Positions 8,977 to 18,880 are shown, numbered from the stretch's first letter. The stretch: 64,000 nucleotides of DNA from CAZLQR01 sp964366455 (GCA_964366455.1 CAYISZ010000001.1:1-64000), one strand, 5' to 3'. A program made the numbers and translations. The notes: a model not told the origin generated them from the sequence alone.

Positions 8977-10524
8977 TTATTTTATCCCCCATGAGTATAA
9001 AGTGGCAGGCCAGATTGAGTAAGGATTGTCGTCTAAGGGGTAGTGATCCAGGTACAGCTCTTTTTTAAAATTCTTTTGCACATAATCGATAACCTCCTTT
9101 GGTAAAGAGGCATCGTCTATGAATATAAAACCCCTAGGATACTTCTTCATAGCCATCTTAAGATCTTGAAGTTCTCCAATAAAACGAATCTTTTTTTGCT
9201 TAGGCATAATCTTTTCCCCAGCGTCGTTATATAAGAAGTAGGATTTTCTTTCGAGACCATTTACTAGTCCTGGGGAATTTATCCAGTGAAACCAATACAA
9301 GCCTGGATAATCTTCCCCAACATACCAGAATAACCGATCGTGCCATGTATCTATTATTGCAGTTCTACGCTCTTCTAATTTTCCCTTTTGCTTGATAATT
9401 CTGTAAACCTCGTCATAATTAACGAGCGCTATCTCGCGGAAATCATGATTTACAGAGTAGAATTGTTTGGGCTTTACTGCAAATTTGTCTCCGTTGAGTA
9501 TTATAAAAAGAGTAAAAATAATCGGTAATACTATTCGGAATCGGGGTGTAAGCTGTGTAAGCGCATAGCCTGCATACACAAGTAAGAGAGGAAATACGGG
9601 AAGCGTGTAGCGCGTAACGTATGGACTAAGAAAAAAGCATATAAATAACAAATGAAGCACGACATATGAAATTAGAATAACCGAGGTTTTATTCTGCTTA
9701 AGTAATGAAAGAATAGTTCCTACTACCGCAAGAAAGATTATGAGTCCGTATTCCCTCCATAAAAACGAGTGATAGTACCAGACGTTGTTTGCTTTATACA
9801 GTCCAGTTGAGTAAGTCTCAATAAGCACATGAAAAAAACGAAGCTTAAAGAGAAGAGCCCCTATAATCGCAATCAGGATATAAAACTTAACTCGCCCAAG
9901 TTGCTTAATAATCGAACCTCTGTGATTCATGGCAAAGTGCAGGGCAAGAGAAGCTAAAAGGATATAGAAAAAAAAGTGAGTAAAAATTCCAAAGATAAGA
10001 AGAGCAAAAAATAATCCCAGTAAATGGTTCTTGGTTTTATTCTCCTTAAGTAGTCGTATGTAAATTAATAAACTTAAAAGAACAACTGCTTGTAGAAGGA
10101 TATAGCCTCTGGCCTGACGTGACCAAACAATTTCGAAATATGAAAAAGCGGTTAATAGGGAAGCTGCGATTGCCGTTGTCTTGTTGAAGACAGATTTTCC
10201 AAGTAAAAAGGCTAAGATTGGGATCGTTGAGCCTATCAATATGGATGGGAGCCTGGCCACCATCTCTGATTGCCCAAACAACCCGAAGAACACAGCCGTA
10301 AGAAGATGATAGGTATAATTATTGTACTCAAAGTTAATCTGCGGATTAAACAGAACATTAATTCCATGTCTTATATATAGCTGCGCCTGTGATGCGGTAC
10401 TAAATTCATCCACCCAGAATGGTTGATTATTCGATGCTCCATAGAGACGATATATGAGACTTATTATAAAAAGGCCAACTACCCACAACCACGTCCACCT
10501 CTTTTTAATAAGCGCTACTATCAT
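8977..10524 (-). CDS. GT39-like membrane glycosyltransferase
   Basis: This 515-aa polytopic protein has a first helix (WLWVVGLFIISLIYRLYG) followed by the loop NNQPFWVDEFSTA; the Asp/Glu pair here is the catalytic signature of GT-C family 39. About ten further hydrophobic segments follow, then a soluble C-terminal domain of about 150 residues. These enzymes transfer sugars from polyprenyl phosphate to proteins, lipids or glycans outside the cytoplasm. It overlaps the upstream gene by ATGA and is probably translated with it. Confidence 0.8.
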   Translation of the reverse strand: MIVALIKKRWTWLWVVGLFIISLIYRLYGASNNQPFWVDEFSTASQAQLYIRHGINVLFNPQINFEYNNYTYHLLTAVFFGLFGQSEMVARLPSILIGSTIPILAFLLGKSVFNKTTAIAASLLTAFSYFEIVWSRQARGYILLQAVVLLSLLIYIRLLKENKTKNHLLGLFFALLIFGIFTHFFFYILLASLALHFAMNHRGSIIKQLGRVKFYILIAIIGALLFKLRFFHVLIETYSTGLYKANNVWYYHSFLWREYGLIIFLAVVGTILSLLKQNKTSVILISYVVLHLLFICFFLSPYVTRYTLPVFPLLLVYAGYALTQLTPRFRIVLPIIFTLFIILNGDKFAVKPKQFYSVNHDFREIALVNYDEVYRIIKQKGKLEERRTAIIDTWHDRLFWYVGEDYPGLYWFHWINSPGLVNGLERKSYFLYNDAGEKIMPKQKKIRFIGELQDLKMAMKKYPRGFIFIDDASLPKEVIDYVQKNFKKELYLDHYPLDDNPYSIWPATLYSWGIK

Positions 10525-11486
10525 AGGAAAAACTTTTTGACTTTCTTAATTTGTCTTTCAATGAATGAATCGTTACTATCGGCATTGTACTTAAACCGAG
10601 GTTCAATTTTTATTTGAATTCTATTACTATTAATAATAGTACTATTCGGATCATCTTCATTTTTTGGCTTCAGTATCCAAATTTCTCTAGTTCCCTCTCT
10701 TACGTGTAGAGGAATCTCAAAGTAAATTTGTTCATTAGTCCATATACTGCTCGGGATTTCTCCATCTGAGCTCATTACTTTGGAACGCGGATCGGTTTTC
10801 CAGCCTAAATTGTATCCGTATATGGTAGCGCGTTCTGCAATTGTTGTCGTATCTGGTGTGACGCGCTTTAAGTAAAGTACTGTTCGTAACGCAGATTCTT
10901 TGGCCGCATTGCCATTTAAGTAATTTATAGCAATATTTACGAATAAGATATTATTAATTATAAAAATGAAAAGCGAGATCGTAATGAATATAAGGTTATT
11001 TTTTGAGTCAAGCTGTTGTAGTTTAGATGAAGTCGAGAAAAACTGTTTATACTGCAAAAAATTAAACAGCGCATAAGAATTTACGAGTGAAGGTAATAGC
11101 AATATAAAAAAACTTGCTATGGAAACAAGGCTAAAAATTTGCAATAAATCTGGCGGAACGTCATTTATGGCTAAGAAATAACCAAGAAGGACAGAAATAA
11201 AGAAATATGTGCATTTATCAATTAGGGATAAGTTAAAAAACGAGATAAATTTAGTATTTCCATAACGCAAAGAGATTAGAAGTGATATGGCAGAGGTAAG
11301 AAATGCAACCGATACTAGAATACGTAGATAGTTCAGGTCAAAAATTTTAGGATCGACATACATGTCCAGCGAAAATAAATTTAGGAGATGCGTAACCACA
11401 ATGTAGGTAAGCAAAAAAAGAGAGATCAATTGAGTTACGTATCCTAGTCGTATTAAAAAGCTATTTACTTTGAAATCTATTTTCAT
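10521..11486 (-). CDS. Membrane protein with C-terminal IPT/TIG-like extracytoplasmic domain
   Basis: The 321-aa protein has about five hydrophobic segments up to residue 190, then a soluble domain. That domain contains TIYGYNLGW, then WTNEQIYFEIP and GTREIWI, the layout of an IPT/TIG beta-sandwich (often a ligand- or carbohydrate-contacting fold). I did not recognise an enzyme motif. It sits between two glycosyltransferase-type membrane proteins and overlaps both neighbours (26 nt upstream, 4 nt downstream), so it is likely a partner of the 8977 or 11461 membrane protein. The TIG assignment is my reading of the pattern and needs a profile search. Confidence 0.6.
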   Translation of the reverse strand: MKIDFKVNSFLIRLGYVTQLISLFLLTYIVVTHLLNLFSLDMYVDPKIFDLNYLRILVSVAFLTSAISLLISLRYGNTKFISFFNLSLIDKCTYFFISVLLGYFLAINDVPPDLLQIFSLVSIASFFILLLPSLVNSYALFNFLQYKQFFSTSSKLQQLDSKNNLIFITISLFIFIINNILFVNIAINYLNGNAAKESALRTVLYLKRVTPDTTTIAERATIYGYNLGWKTDPRSKVMSSDGEIPSSIWTNEQIYFEIPLHVREGTREIWILKPKNEDDPNSTIINSNRIQIKIEPRFKYNADSNDSFIERQIKKVKKFFL

Positions 11487-11982
11487 ATGTATATTGTATT
11501 AAGCCTAGCCCAATTAATAAATAGCTGAGACTTGCCGTTGTTATTCCGATATGTGGAAAGGAGTATATTTGTGATGCTGCGGATATGACCAACATGAAGA
11601 GTGCAAATGAGACCGTATGTGCAAAAGACAGTCTAAGCAATTTTGAAAATATAATAAAAACAATAAAAATTATGACGGATTGGTCAAAACGCGGAAGGGT
11701 AATCCAAGATGGAGTGCGAAGATAGTAAAGAAGAAAAAAAAGAGTAGCACCGACTAACGCAACAAACGGATTAAACGTATTTTCAGACCTATTTGTAATA
11801 AATCTTTCGATTATCGGCCTGAAACTATATAGCAGAGGTGTATGTAGTATTATCAAAGTAACAAAGAACAGATGAATGTAATTCTGATTTATGCCAAGTG
11901 TCAACCTTCCAAGAGTGTAAGCCAATAACAAAAAAAACAACTTAAGAACAAAAAGTCGCTTACTTGTTACTTGATTAACCAT
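11461..11982 (-). CDS. Small polytopic membrane protein, unknown function
   Basis: I place the start at ATG 11982 (MVNQVTSKR), inside the stop region of the RfbH-like gene (8-nt overlap); the frame stays open further up but there runs inside that enzyme's coding region. The 173-aa product is almost wholly hydrophobic, with about five to six membrane segments and no family motif that I recognise. It overlaps the downstream gene by 26 nt. It could be part of a split or paired membrane glycosyltransferase with 10521-11486, but no catalytic acidic loop is evident. Confidence 0.6.
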   Translation of the reverse strand: MVNQVTSKRLFVLKLFFLLLAYTLGRLTLGINQNYIHLFFVTLIILHTPLLYSFRPIIERFITNRSENTFNPFVALVGATLFFLLYYLRTPSWITLPRFDQSVIIFIVFIIFSKLLRLSFAHTVSFALFMLVISAASQIYSFPHIGITTASLSYLLIGLGLIQYTYENRFQSK

Positions 11983-13288
11983 TGAGGCGTATAAAATCAT
12001 CAACGTTCTGAGCGATATAGTCAATTTCTTTGTTTCCAAGTCCAGGGTAAATTCCTAGAAAAAAAGCATTGTGTAAGATTCTGTCTGAATTTTGCAAATT
12101 TCCCACCTTTCTGTACTTAATGTTTAAATACGCTGGCTGTTTCGTCATATTGCCTCCGAATAAAGGCCGAGTTTGAATCTTTTTGTTCTCAAGATATGTT
12201 GTAATGTCGTGCCGAGAAAATTTAGCGTCGTCGCGAATTGTCAGGACAAATGAAAACCAGCAAGGCTCAGCTTTGGGAAGTGATTTTGGCAGAATAAAAT
12301 ATTTTTCCCAGCGTTTGGCATGAATATATAACCTCTTAAAATTCGTTGTTCTTTTTTTAATAAAAGTAGGTAATCTCTTAATTTGCTCTACTCCGATTGC
12401 TGCCTGAGCTTCGATTGGCTTTAGGTTATATCCTATTTGACTGAACATGTATTTATGATCATACGGTAATCCATCGACCCTGTAATTGAATCTGACGCCA
12501 CATGCTCCCAGCATGCTTTTATCGTCTCCTTTACACCAACACGATCTACCCCAATCTCTTAGAGAGCGAGTGATTCTGTCGAAACGTTGCTCGTTGTAGT
12601 ATATAAGCCCTCCCTCCCCCATTGTCATATGGTGCGGTGGATAAAAAGATTGTGTAGCGAGAAGGCCGAAGCTTCCTGTCATTTGACCGTCGTATTTTGA
12701 CCCGAGCGCATCACAATTGTCTTCTAACAGAATTAAACTATGTTTTTGGCAAAATTTAACTATTTTATCCATTTCATTAGGATTGCCAAGTGTATGTGCG
12801 ATAAAGATGGCTTTTGTTTTTTTGGAGAGCGCTTTTTTTAGATCTTTATATTCGATATTGTAAGTTTCCTTATTTACATCAAGGAAGACTGGAACCAGGC
12901 CATAAATGACCAGTGGGTTGATGGTTGTTGGGAATCCACATGCCGCCACCATAACCTCATCTCCTTTAGACAGATGGTTTGAGTAAAGTGGTGACATAAT
13001 CGACGCCACAGCTAAAAGATTCGCACTTGAACCGGAGTTCGTCAGTATAGCTCCACGAGATCCAACAAAAGCAGACAACTTTCTTTCTACCTCATCTCCT
13101 TTCTTTCCAAGTCCGAACCATCCATCAACTAATGTTTCAACTGCTGCATTAATTTCCTTGTCATCAAAGACTCCGCCAGCGTACTGGATCCAAGAGGTTC
13201 CAGGAATAAATCTTTTCTTACTCTTTCGTAAGTTAAAAATTCGAGTAATATTTTTCTTTACATTGTTGCGGTAGGCAGTTTCGCTCAT
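11975..13288 (-). CDS. rfbH: RfbH/E1-like 3-dehydrase (DegT family) for 3,6-dideoxysugars
   Basis: The 437-aa length matches CDP-4-keto-6-deoxy-D-glucose 3-dehydrase (E1). Instead of the aminotransferase lysine it has a histidine (H220) in SFYPPHHMTMGEGG, the hallmark of the PLP/PMP dehydrases. The cysteines C192, C250 and C252 give C-X57-C-X1-C, as described for the [2Fe-2S] site of E1; the fourth, C263, follows after 10 residues rather than 7. E1 removes the C3 hydroxyl of CDP-4-keto-6-deoxyglucose with a reductase (E3). The cytidylyltransferase, 4,6-dehydratase and E3 genes are not in the window. ColD, the GDP-sugar dehydrase, is a weaker alternative because it lacks the iron-sulfur cysteines. 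Confidence 0.85.
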   Translation of the reverse strand: MSETAYRNNVKKNITRIFNLRKSKKRFIPGTSWIQYAGGVFDDKEINAAVETLVDGWFGLGKKGDEVERKLSAFVGSRGAILTNSGSSANLLAVASIMSPLYSNHLSKGDEVMVAACGFPTTINPLVIYGLVPVFLDVNKETYNIEYKDLKKALSKKTKAIFIAHTLGNPNEMDKIVKFCQKHSLILLEDNCDALGSKYDGQMTGSFGLLATQSFYPPHHMTMGEGGLIYYNEQRFDRITRSLRDWGRSCWCKGDDKSMLGACGVRFNYRVDGLPYDHKYMFSQIGYNLKPIEAQAAIGVEQIKRLPTFIKKRTTNFKRLYIHAKRWEKYFILPKSLPKAEPCWFSFVLTIRDDAKFSRHDITTYLENKKIQTRPLFGGNMTKQPAYLNIKYRKVGNLQNSDRILHNAFFLGIYPGLGNKEIDYIAQNVDDFIRLNG

Positions 13289-13294
13289 ATTTGT

Positions 13295-13300
13295 AATATA
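13295..13300 (-). promoter_or_regulatory. -10 element, leaderless start of the rfbH-like gene
   Basis: TATATT on the minus strand ends 6 nt before the ATG at 13288. No convincing -35 is visible. The spacing predicts a transcript starting at or next to the ATG. Confidence 0.45.
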
Positions 13301-13343
13301 TTTTGTACCCGTTTAGTATAGCAAATCTGCCTGTAGATATTGG

Positions 13344-14336
13344 CTAGGAATAGTCACGAGGAAAGTACCTTTTGAAGCTATGTTTATACATGTGAAATAG
13401 GGCTCGAGCTTTAAGGTACTGGTAGATATACATAAGAATGGAAATCAGAATCAATGGCATGTCTATTTTATTATCAAGCTTTAAAAGCTTCAAAGTTTTT
13501 GCAAAGCCGTAGTGGTATTTTGCGGTAAGCTGTAGAAAATATATACTTTTAGGCTTAATTAGGTATAGAGGGATATTTTTAAAGTGTTTTGAGTACGCCG
13601 TGTATATGGCAATGCAGTGAGCGATGTATTTGTCCAGTCGCTCAACACTTGATCTTAATCCGATCGAGGTGTTTGAGGAGTTCATTCGTACGTAATAGAT
13701 TGGGGTATCGACATACATTATGTTTTCTGTTGCAAGTATGTGAAGCGCATTGTCTAAGTCCGACTCATTGCCGTATTCAGAATTAAAAGGATGTTTTGAA
13801 AGATAATTTTTTTTATATATCGTAGCCCCTGATACAGAAATCAGGTTAATAAAGTATTTTTTCCAGAGATATTTAATTCCATTAACTTTATCGATTTGCC
13901 TATCTTGATAAAATATACGGTAATCGCCCCTTACATTTCCCGAATCTTCGATTGCACAAGCGTTTGTAGTGTAAACATTGAATTCTGGATACTTGCTTAT
14001 AAACTCGCCTATTTCCTCTATGTAAAATGGCGACAATCGATCGTCATTATTGACTATGACTATGTGCTCACCGGTGGCTCTTTTAATTACCAAATTAACA
14101 TTCTTAGCTAAGCCAACATTAACTTTATTTCTAAGAAACTTAACTTTGGGAAATCCTTTGACAAGATGATCGATCTTTAACATCTCGTTACCATCGGTGC
14201 TATCGTCCTGAATTATAATTTCGTAAGGTTGAACCGTCTGATGCCTACAATCCATCAACACCTCAAACAAGTTGTTAGCTCGGTTATAGTTAGGGATACA
14301 GATAGAGATTTTAGCTCTTCTTTTTTGAGTTTTCAT
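13344..14336 (-). CDS. Glycosyltransferase family 2
   Basis: The 330-aa protein starts ISICIPNYNRANNL and has the nucleotide-sugar DxD region as IVNNDDRLSP near residue 97. SVSGATIYKKNYL and GNESDLDNALHIL make up the acceptor half. The C-terminal 60 residues are basic and partly hydrophobic, which fits peripheral membrane attachment. It overlaps the upstream membrane protein by 26 nt, which suggests translational coupling. Donor and acceptor are unknown. Confidence 0.8.
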   Translation of the reverse strand: MKTQKRRAKISICIPNYNRANNLFEVLMDCRHQTVQPYEIIIQDDSTDGNEMLKIDHLVKGFPKVKFLRNKVNVGLAKNVNLVIKRATGEHIVIVNNDDRLSPFYIEEIGEFISKYPEFNVYTTNACAIEDSGNVRGDYRIFYQDRQIDKVNGIKYLWKKYFINLISVSGATIYKKNYLSKHPFNSEYGNESDLDNALHILATENIMYVDTPIYYVRMNSSNTSIGLRSSVERLDKYIAHCIAIYTAYSKHFKNIPLYLIKPKSIYFLQLTAKYHYGFAKTLKLLKLDNKIDMPLILISILMYIYQYLKARALFHMYKHSFKRYFPRDYS

Positions 14337-16410
14337 ATATATGTAGCGCGCTTATGCTTCCTATAATTACAATTGCTGACAGTATAAGTCCCAGATTTAA
14401 GTATTTTTGAAGAGAGAAATACATAGTAATTTTCGCAGAATATGTATTATCTAAATTTTTGGTACAAACAGTTGTTTTGCAAAGCTCATTCATTGTTATT
14501 TTCCACTTATTACCATACCCTTTTGCGCCAGTTGTTGCAGGCCATGAGTTCAACTGCCAGTGGTAGTTGAAATTGCTAAGGTAAATGATGTCAAACGATT
14601 GAGGTGCGCGATTAATATTGACGCTATGCTCTACCGGACTAACTTGATAAGAAGTAATGGTAAATCGTTTTTGAATCAGTTGCGAGGGTGAAAAAATCGC
14701 TGGCCGAACTAAGGCCGACTTAACTGTAAAGATAGTTATGCTCCCATCTCTATATGTAAGCTCTAATCTTCTATCCCCCTTTAGACGCTCTTCAATTTTA
14801 TTAGCATCAAAAATATTTTTGCACTCAGTAAATATGGGCAGAACATCTCTACGGAGTATTATTTCTTTTACAGCAAACTTTTGAATATAGGGAAAATAAT
14901 CGTTCTTTTTATTTTTACAAAAAATTAGTTCAAATTCAGCTACGTCTATATTTTTTTCAGCTGTGACGGTAGGATTATTTAAGTATAGGTACTCTGGAAC
15001 TCCACCTTGACCGCCATCCTGAAATACAGTTGGTTTATATACTGGACTCAGAGTAGAAGGTAAAAAGAGGACCCTATGGAAATTTTGTTGTTCCCAATTG
15101 TTACGGTAATACCTTTGAAGACCAATTGGTAGAGAAAAAAGATTAATACGGTCCCTCTTTTGCTCAGTAAGCTTCTGTCTACCCAAATCGCCATTGAGAA
15201 ACCATCCTGAAGTCCAAATTAGTATCGAGCACCACACAATAAGGATTAAATAGGATTTTTTTTCTAAGCGAAGAATCTCGTATGTATACGCAATTAGTAT
15301 TGGAACAATGAATGCAGGAAAAAACATTAGATGTTGTGGACTCCTAAAAAGTGCCATGAATGGGATATTCTGAAAAAAAGCAATAGTTTCAATTGAAAAT
15401 GGTATGTTACCTCCTTTTACAAAAAATACTGAGAATAGCAACAAGGCGAGCCAAAAAGATATCGATGAAGACAGGATCGTATTTTTTTTTCGAAGTAGAA
15501 AAATTGAATAGAAAATGATAAACCAGACTGAGTAAGTTCCCAAAATGAAAAAATGACGAATTTGTATTGGAAGAGTGAAGAAATACATGTTTCTGTCAAG
15601 GTATCCACTTAGCATCAATATATTGGGGAGTGACTGCAAGCTATTCTGAACACTAAAAAAATTTCCTGTTGATGTTTTTGTAAACGCAATATTTGCAAAA
15701 TGAGAATAGGAAATAATAAAATTTATTATCCAGTAGAGATTTATTCCTACAAGTACTAAATGGTAAAGGATTACCCTTTGCGTTATCCCGCGAATCCGTT
15801 TTTGCTGATAGCTTATAAATAGTAGATATGATACTAGGATAAACTCTAAGCAAAAAAAATTTTGTAGTGATGAAATTAGAAAAAATGAGGAAATTATGAA
15901 TAAGTATGTGTATCTCCACTTATTGCTCAACACTAGAGAACTTACCGATACAAAGTAGTAAGGTGCTGCTGCATAAGAAATCCACATATACCAAGATCCT
16001 CCAATGAATTCATTGAATAGAAATGGCGAAAATGCAAATAGAAAAGCAAATAAATAATGCAACAGACTTTCCCCTTTTAGATAGTCAAGTAGTTTTTTAT
16101 AACCAATAAATGCAATAATAAGTACCGTAATTAGGAGAATTTTTACTGACACAACAGACCCAAATACTTTTCCTAAAGTTGAAATGATAGCGTTTGGTAT
16201 CAAGTGGGAGATCGTCAGGTCGGTCGCCGATCCTAGATCAATATTTAACCATGCATATTTGGATAGCAAATCGATTCGAGTAAATAGCTCGTTAGGATAA
16301 GGGAATGTAAAATCCCAATTGTGTCCAATCAACCGATCGCTCAACAGAAACGTGCGCAGGCTAATTAATACAAGAGTAAAAAAAAATAGTACTGGAATAA
16401 ACTTTCTCAT
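14311..16410 (-). CDS. Large polytopic membrane protein, probable GT-C-like glycosyltransferase
   Basis: I place the start at ATG 16410 (MRKFIPVLFFF), 10 nt after the upstream stop; the open frame runs up to 16458 but there overlaps the neighbouring gene. The 699-aa product has an N-terminal helix, an acidic first loop (IGHNWDFTFPYPNEL), about twelve membrane segments, a large extracytoplasmic domain from about residue 430, and a last helix near the C-terminus. This layout is like YfhO or arabinofuranosyltransferase-type GT-C proteins. I could not place it in one named family. Its neighbours are a GT2 and a GT39-like enzyme. Confidence 0.65.
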   Translation of the reverse strand: MRKFIPVLFFFTLVLISLRTFLLSDRLIGHNWDFTFPYPNELFTRIDLLSKYAWLNIDLGSATDLTISHLIPNAIISTLGKVFGSVVSVKILLITVLIIAFIGYKKLLDYLKGESLLHYLFAFLFAFSPFLFNEFIGGSWYMWISYAAAPYYFVSVSSLVLSNKWRYTYLFIISSFFLISSLQNFFCLEFILVSYLLFISYQQKRIRGITQRVILYHLVLVGINLYWIINFIISYSHFANIAFTKTSTGNFFSVQNSLQSLPNILMLSGYLDRNMYFFTLPIQIRHFFILGTYSVWFIIFYSIFLLRKKNTILSSSISFWLALLLFSVFFVKGGNIPFSIETIAFFQNIPFMALFRSPQHLMFFPAFIVPILIAYTYEILRLEKKSYLILIVWCSILIWTSGWFLNGDLGRQKLTEQKRDRINLFSLPIGLQRYYRNNWEQQNFHRVLFLPSTLSPVYKPTVFQDGGQGGVPEYLYLNNPTVTAEKNIDVAEFELIFCKNKKNDYFPYIQKFAVKEIILRRDVLPIFTECKNIFDANKIEERLKGDRRLELTYRDGSITIFTVKSALVRPAIFSPSQLIQKRFTITSYQVSPVEHSVNINRAPQSFDIIYLSNFNYHWQLNSWPATTGAKGYGNKWKITMNELCKTTVCTKNLDNTYSAKITMYFSLQKYLNLGLILSAIVIIGSISALHIYENSKKKS

Positions 16411-16420
16411 ACTAATTATC

Positions 16421-18880
16421 TTATCTAAGCGTAAGTTTAAAATTTCGCAGCGCGGCAAATTGATTAGGTTCTTCGCTCTGTACTCTAATGAAAAGATACT
16501 CCTGGTTCATAATTAGAGTTGACTGAATCGAGTAAGTGTGTTCGATCTCCTTCAGTTCGTTCGTATTTTTCGCTAGCCTAGTATATTGCCGATCGTCATT
16601 ACTAATTGAAAAAATCAATGACTGTCCTTTCGTGTATGTTTTTGTAGTTAAAATTCCCCGCTGCGTGTTTGGCGGAATTGTGAACCTATAAATAAGACCA
16701 TTGTCTGAATTTCCAGCATATCGATACAGAACTCCGAACCTAGTTTGAATCCAGCCAAAGCTTTCATAAGTATCGGTCACCCATTTCTGGTTTTTTTTAG
16801 TTTCTAATTCGGCATCATAAATGAAGTCGCCGCTAGCGTCAGATACGAACAGAGGTTCTGAGTTTAGAGAAGATGCAAGTGTGAAAGATTTAAGTCCAGA
16901 AACAAGTGAGTTGTATGGGGAGGGTTGTTTGTAATTAAATCTAAATGTTAAATCGAGTACGGAATTATGGATGGCTTGAGTGAGGTCAAATATACGCTCT
17001 CGATAAGCTTTAAATTTTCTTTCAGATATTGGAATCTGTCGTGCGAAGGAGCCATCACTCATTCGGGTTTCAATATCGATAGTATTTTGCGAGGTGTTTA
17101 TGTCAGTTACTTTTAGAAAGCGCTGTGGGACATTTTGATTCAGTAAGAATTTATACGATATGTAGGCATTTGTCGGCTTCTTTGGTGCTAGAAACATTGT
17201 GTTCTCTTTTTCCGTTTGGGGTAGACCGATATTATTTTCAGTGTTATAGGTAAGGTATACGTTATTCCAGTCGTAGGCATCCTTCAGATAGTTCATTTTC
17301 ATAAAGCTTTCGGAATAGGTTCCTTCAAAGATGGTTGGAGAATTTTTAATGAACTTCACTTTATACGTGTTAAATCCACCAGCAAGTCCTTGGGTGTCCG
17401 CGGTAATAAGTGTCCCAATTCGCATATCGTAAATGTCAGGGATCGATATATAAAAATGGTTATTTGAGGAATTAATTAGATCGTTATACCGTGAAGGAGC
17501 GTAATGTATAAGATCTTCTTCGGAAAACCAGCTCTGGTTACGAGTTTTATTGCCTAAATAAACTTTTAAGAATTTGTCATCAAGAGCAAACAATTTGTCA
17601 CCATCGTTCATTAATTTTTGCGTATGTTCTATTGCCTTTTTCCAGCTATAGAGTGGGTCGCCAATAACCTTAAAGCCATACGTAGTTCTAGATTGGATTG
17701 GTATTACGGTAATAATGACGAAAATAATACATACAGCTGCATATATGGCGCTGCGGATATATCCATTAGCAGTCTTTCTCAAAAGACCATCAAGGAGTTG
17801 AATTGCCCCCTCGGCAATCACATAGAGGTAGACCGGAATTATAAAAATGAAATATTTTTCCTCAAACCAGTGACTCATTCGCAATAAATGAAGGATGACA
17901 AATGGGCCATAGATCCAAGTTAAGGAAAAGATGAGTATTGATTTACTACGCTTGAACAAACCAATGGTGCCTATAAGAAAAAGCGCTAAATAGGTTACAA
18001 GATATGGTCCTCCCCCAATTCCAAACCATGAAAACATAGCCTCAAAAAAAGGAAGGTCAAAATTTCTCAATACCACAGTTTTTAGCTGTGATACGAGTGA
18101 GTAGCCCAGTGGAATTGGTGCATTCGAGTTAATGCGACCGTACAGAGACACTACCACTGAATAGTCAAATTTCCGGATAAAAAGTACAAAGATACCTAAT
18201 AAAATAAGCATAAAAATTTTGCTATATGGTTGGCTCCAGAATGACCTTAATTTACTGAAGAAGAGCTTAGGTTGGAGCAAGTAGTATCCAAAAAGGTAGA
18301 TCAACTGAAGAAAAATTACTATGCTCGCAGAGAGGTGCGTGGTTAAATTACAGATGGTGAAAAATGAAAACGGTAAAAGTGAGCGCAATTCAAAGCGAGG
18401 TTTTTTGAGTAGATCAATATAAAAATAGAGAGTCGCGATTGTAAAAAAAACAAAAAATGAATAATGTAGAATTTGCTGAGAAAACTCGATAATCATAGGT
18501 GAGATTGCCAGAAGGAGCGATCCCATAAAGGCCACCCTCTCTGTACTTATTTTTTTGATCGTTGCATGAAGAAGGAGCACCGACGCAATACCAAATAAAA
18601 CCGAGGGTAGCCTTAAGAATAAAATGTCTGTAGATACAAGCGAAAAGACATGTACGATAATGTAGTGAAGAGGCGTTATGGTAACCTCGGTAATAATCTG
18701 TCCAACTGGTTTTATTGCCTGATCGATATCGAGTACTTCATCAAACCAAAGATCTTTATCTACTATCCCATACAATCTAGTTGCTAGAGCAAGGAATGTG
18801 AGCGCAAAAAGCGCTTTATACTTTAGGATGAATTTTAATATTTTATATTGAAATGCATCCCTAATTTTATTGAAGATCAT
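16421..18880 (-). CDS. GT39-like membrane glycosyltransferase with large C-terminal extracytoplasmic domain
   Basis: This is the largest protein of the locus that I can read fully (819 aa). The N-terminal helix is followed by YGIVDKDLWFDEVLD, the acidic loop of GT39 enzymes, then about ten membrane segments to residue 390. The remaining 400 residues form a soluble domain rich in beta-type sequence that lacks any motif I know. Domains of this kind often bind acceptor or carbohydrate. The gene overlaps the upstream methyltransferase by ATGA. The GT-C assignment is good; the C-terminal domain function is open. Confidence 0.75.
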   Translation of the reverse strand: MIFNKIRDAFQYKILKFILKYKALFALTFLALATRLYGIVDKDLWFDEVLDIDQAIKPVGQIITEVTITPLHYIIVHVFSLVSTDILFLRLPSVLFGIASVLLLHATIKKISTERVAFMGSLLLAISPMIIEFSQQILHYSFFVFFTIATLYFYIDLLKKPRFELRSLLPFSFFTICNLTTHLSASIVIFLQLIYLFGYYLLQPKLFFSKLRSFWSQPYSKIFMLILLGIFVLFIRKFDYSVVVSLYGRINSNAPIPLGYSLVSQLKTVVLRNFDLPFFEAMFSWFGIGGGPYLVTYLALFLIGTIGLFKRSKSILIFSLTWIYGPFVILHLLRMSHWFEEKYFIFIIPVYLYVIAEGAIQLLDGLLRKTANGYIRSAIYAAVCIIFVIITVIPIQSRTTYGFKVIGDPLYSWKKAIEHTQKLMNDGDKLFALDDKFLKVYLGNKTRNQSWFSEEDLIHYAPSRYNDLINSSNNHFYISIPDIYDMRIGTLITADTQGLAGGFNTYKVKFIKNSPTIFEGTYSESFMKMNYLKDAYDWNNVYLTYNTENNIGLPQTEKENTMFLAPKKPTNAYISYKFLLNQNVPQRFLKVTDINTSQNTIDIETRMSDGSFARQIPISERKFKAYRERIFDLTQAIHNSVLDLTFRFNYKQPSPYNSLVSGLKSFTLASSLNSEPLFVSDASGDFIYDAELETKKNQKWVTDTYESFGWIQTRFGVLYRYAGNSDNGLIYRFTIPPNTQRGILTTKTYTKGQSLIFSISNDDRQYTRLAKNTNELKEIEHTYSIQSTLIMNQEYLFIRVQSEEPNQFAALRNFKLTLR

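Noticed and set aside
11982..12039. Longer N-terminus of the small membrane protein
   Set aside because: It would overlap conserved C-terminal codons of the RfbH-like gene; ATG 11982 gives the usual short overlap.
11975..13288. ColD (GDP-4-keto-6-deoxymannose 3-dehydratase), suggested by gmd in the locus
   Set aside because: The PPHHMTMGEGG motif, the 437-aa length and the C-X57-C-X1-C cysteines fit RfbH/E1; ColD lacks the iron-sulfur cysteines.
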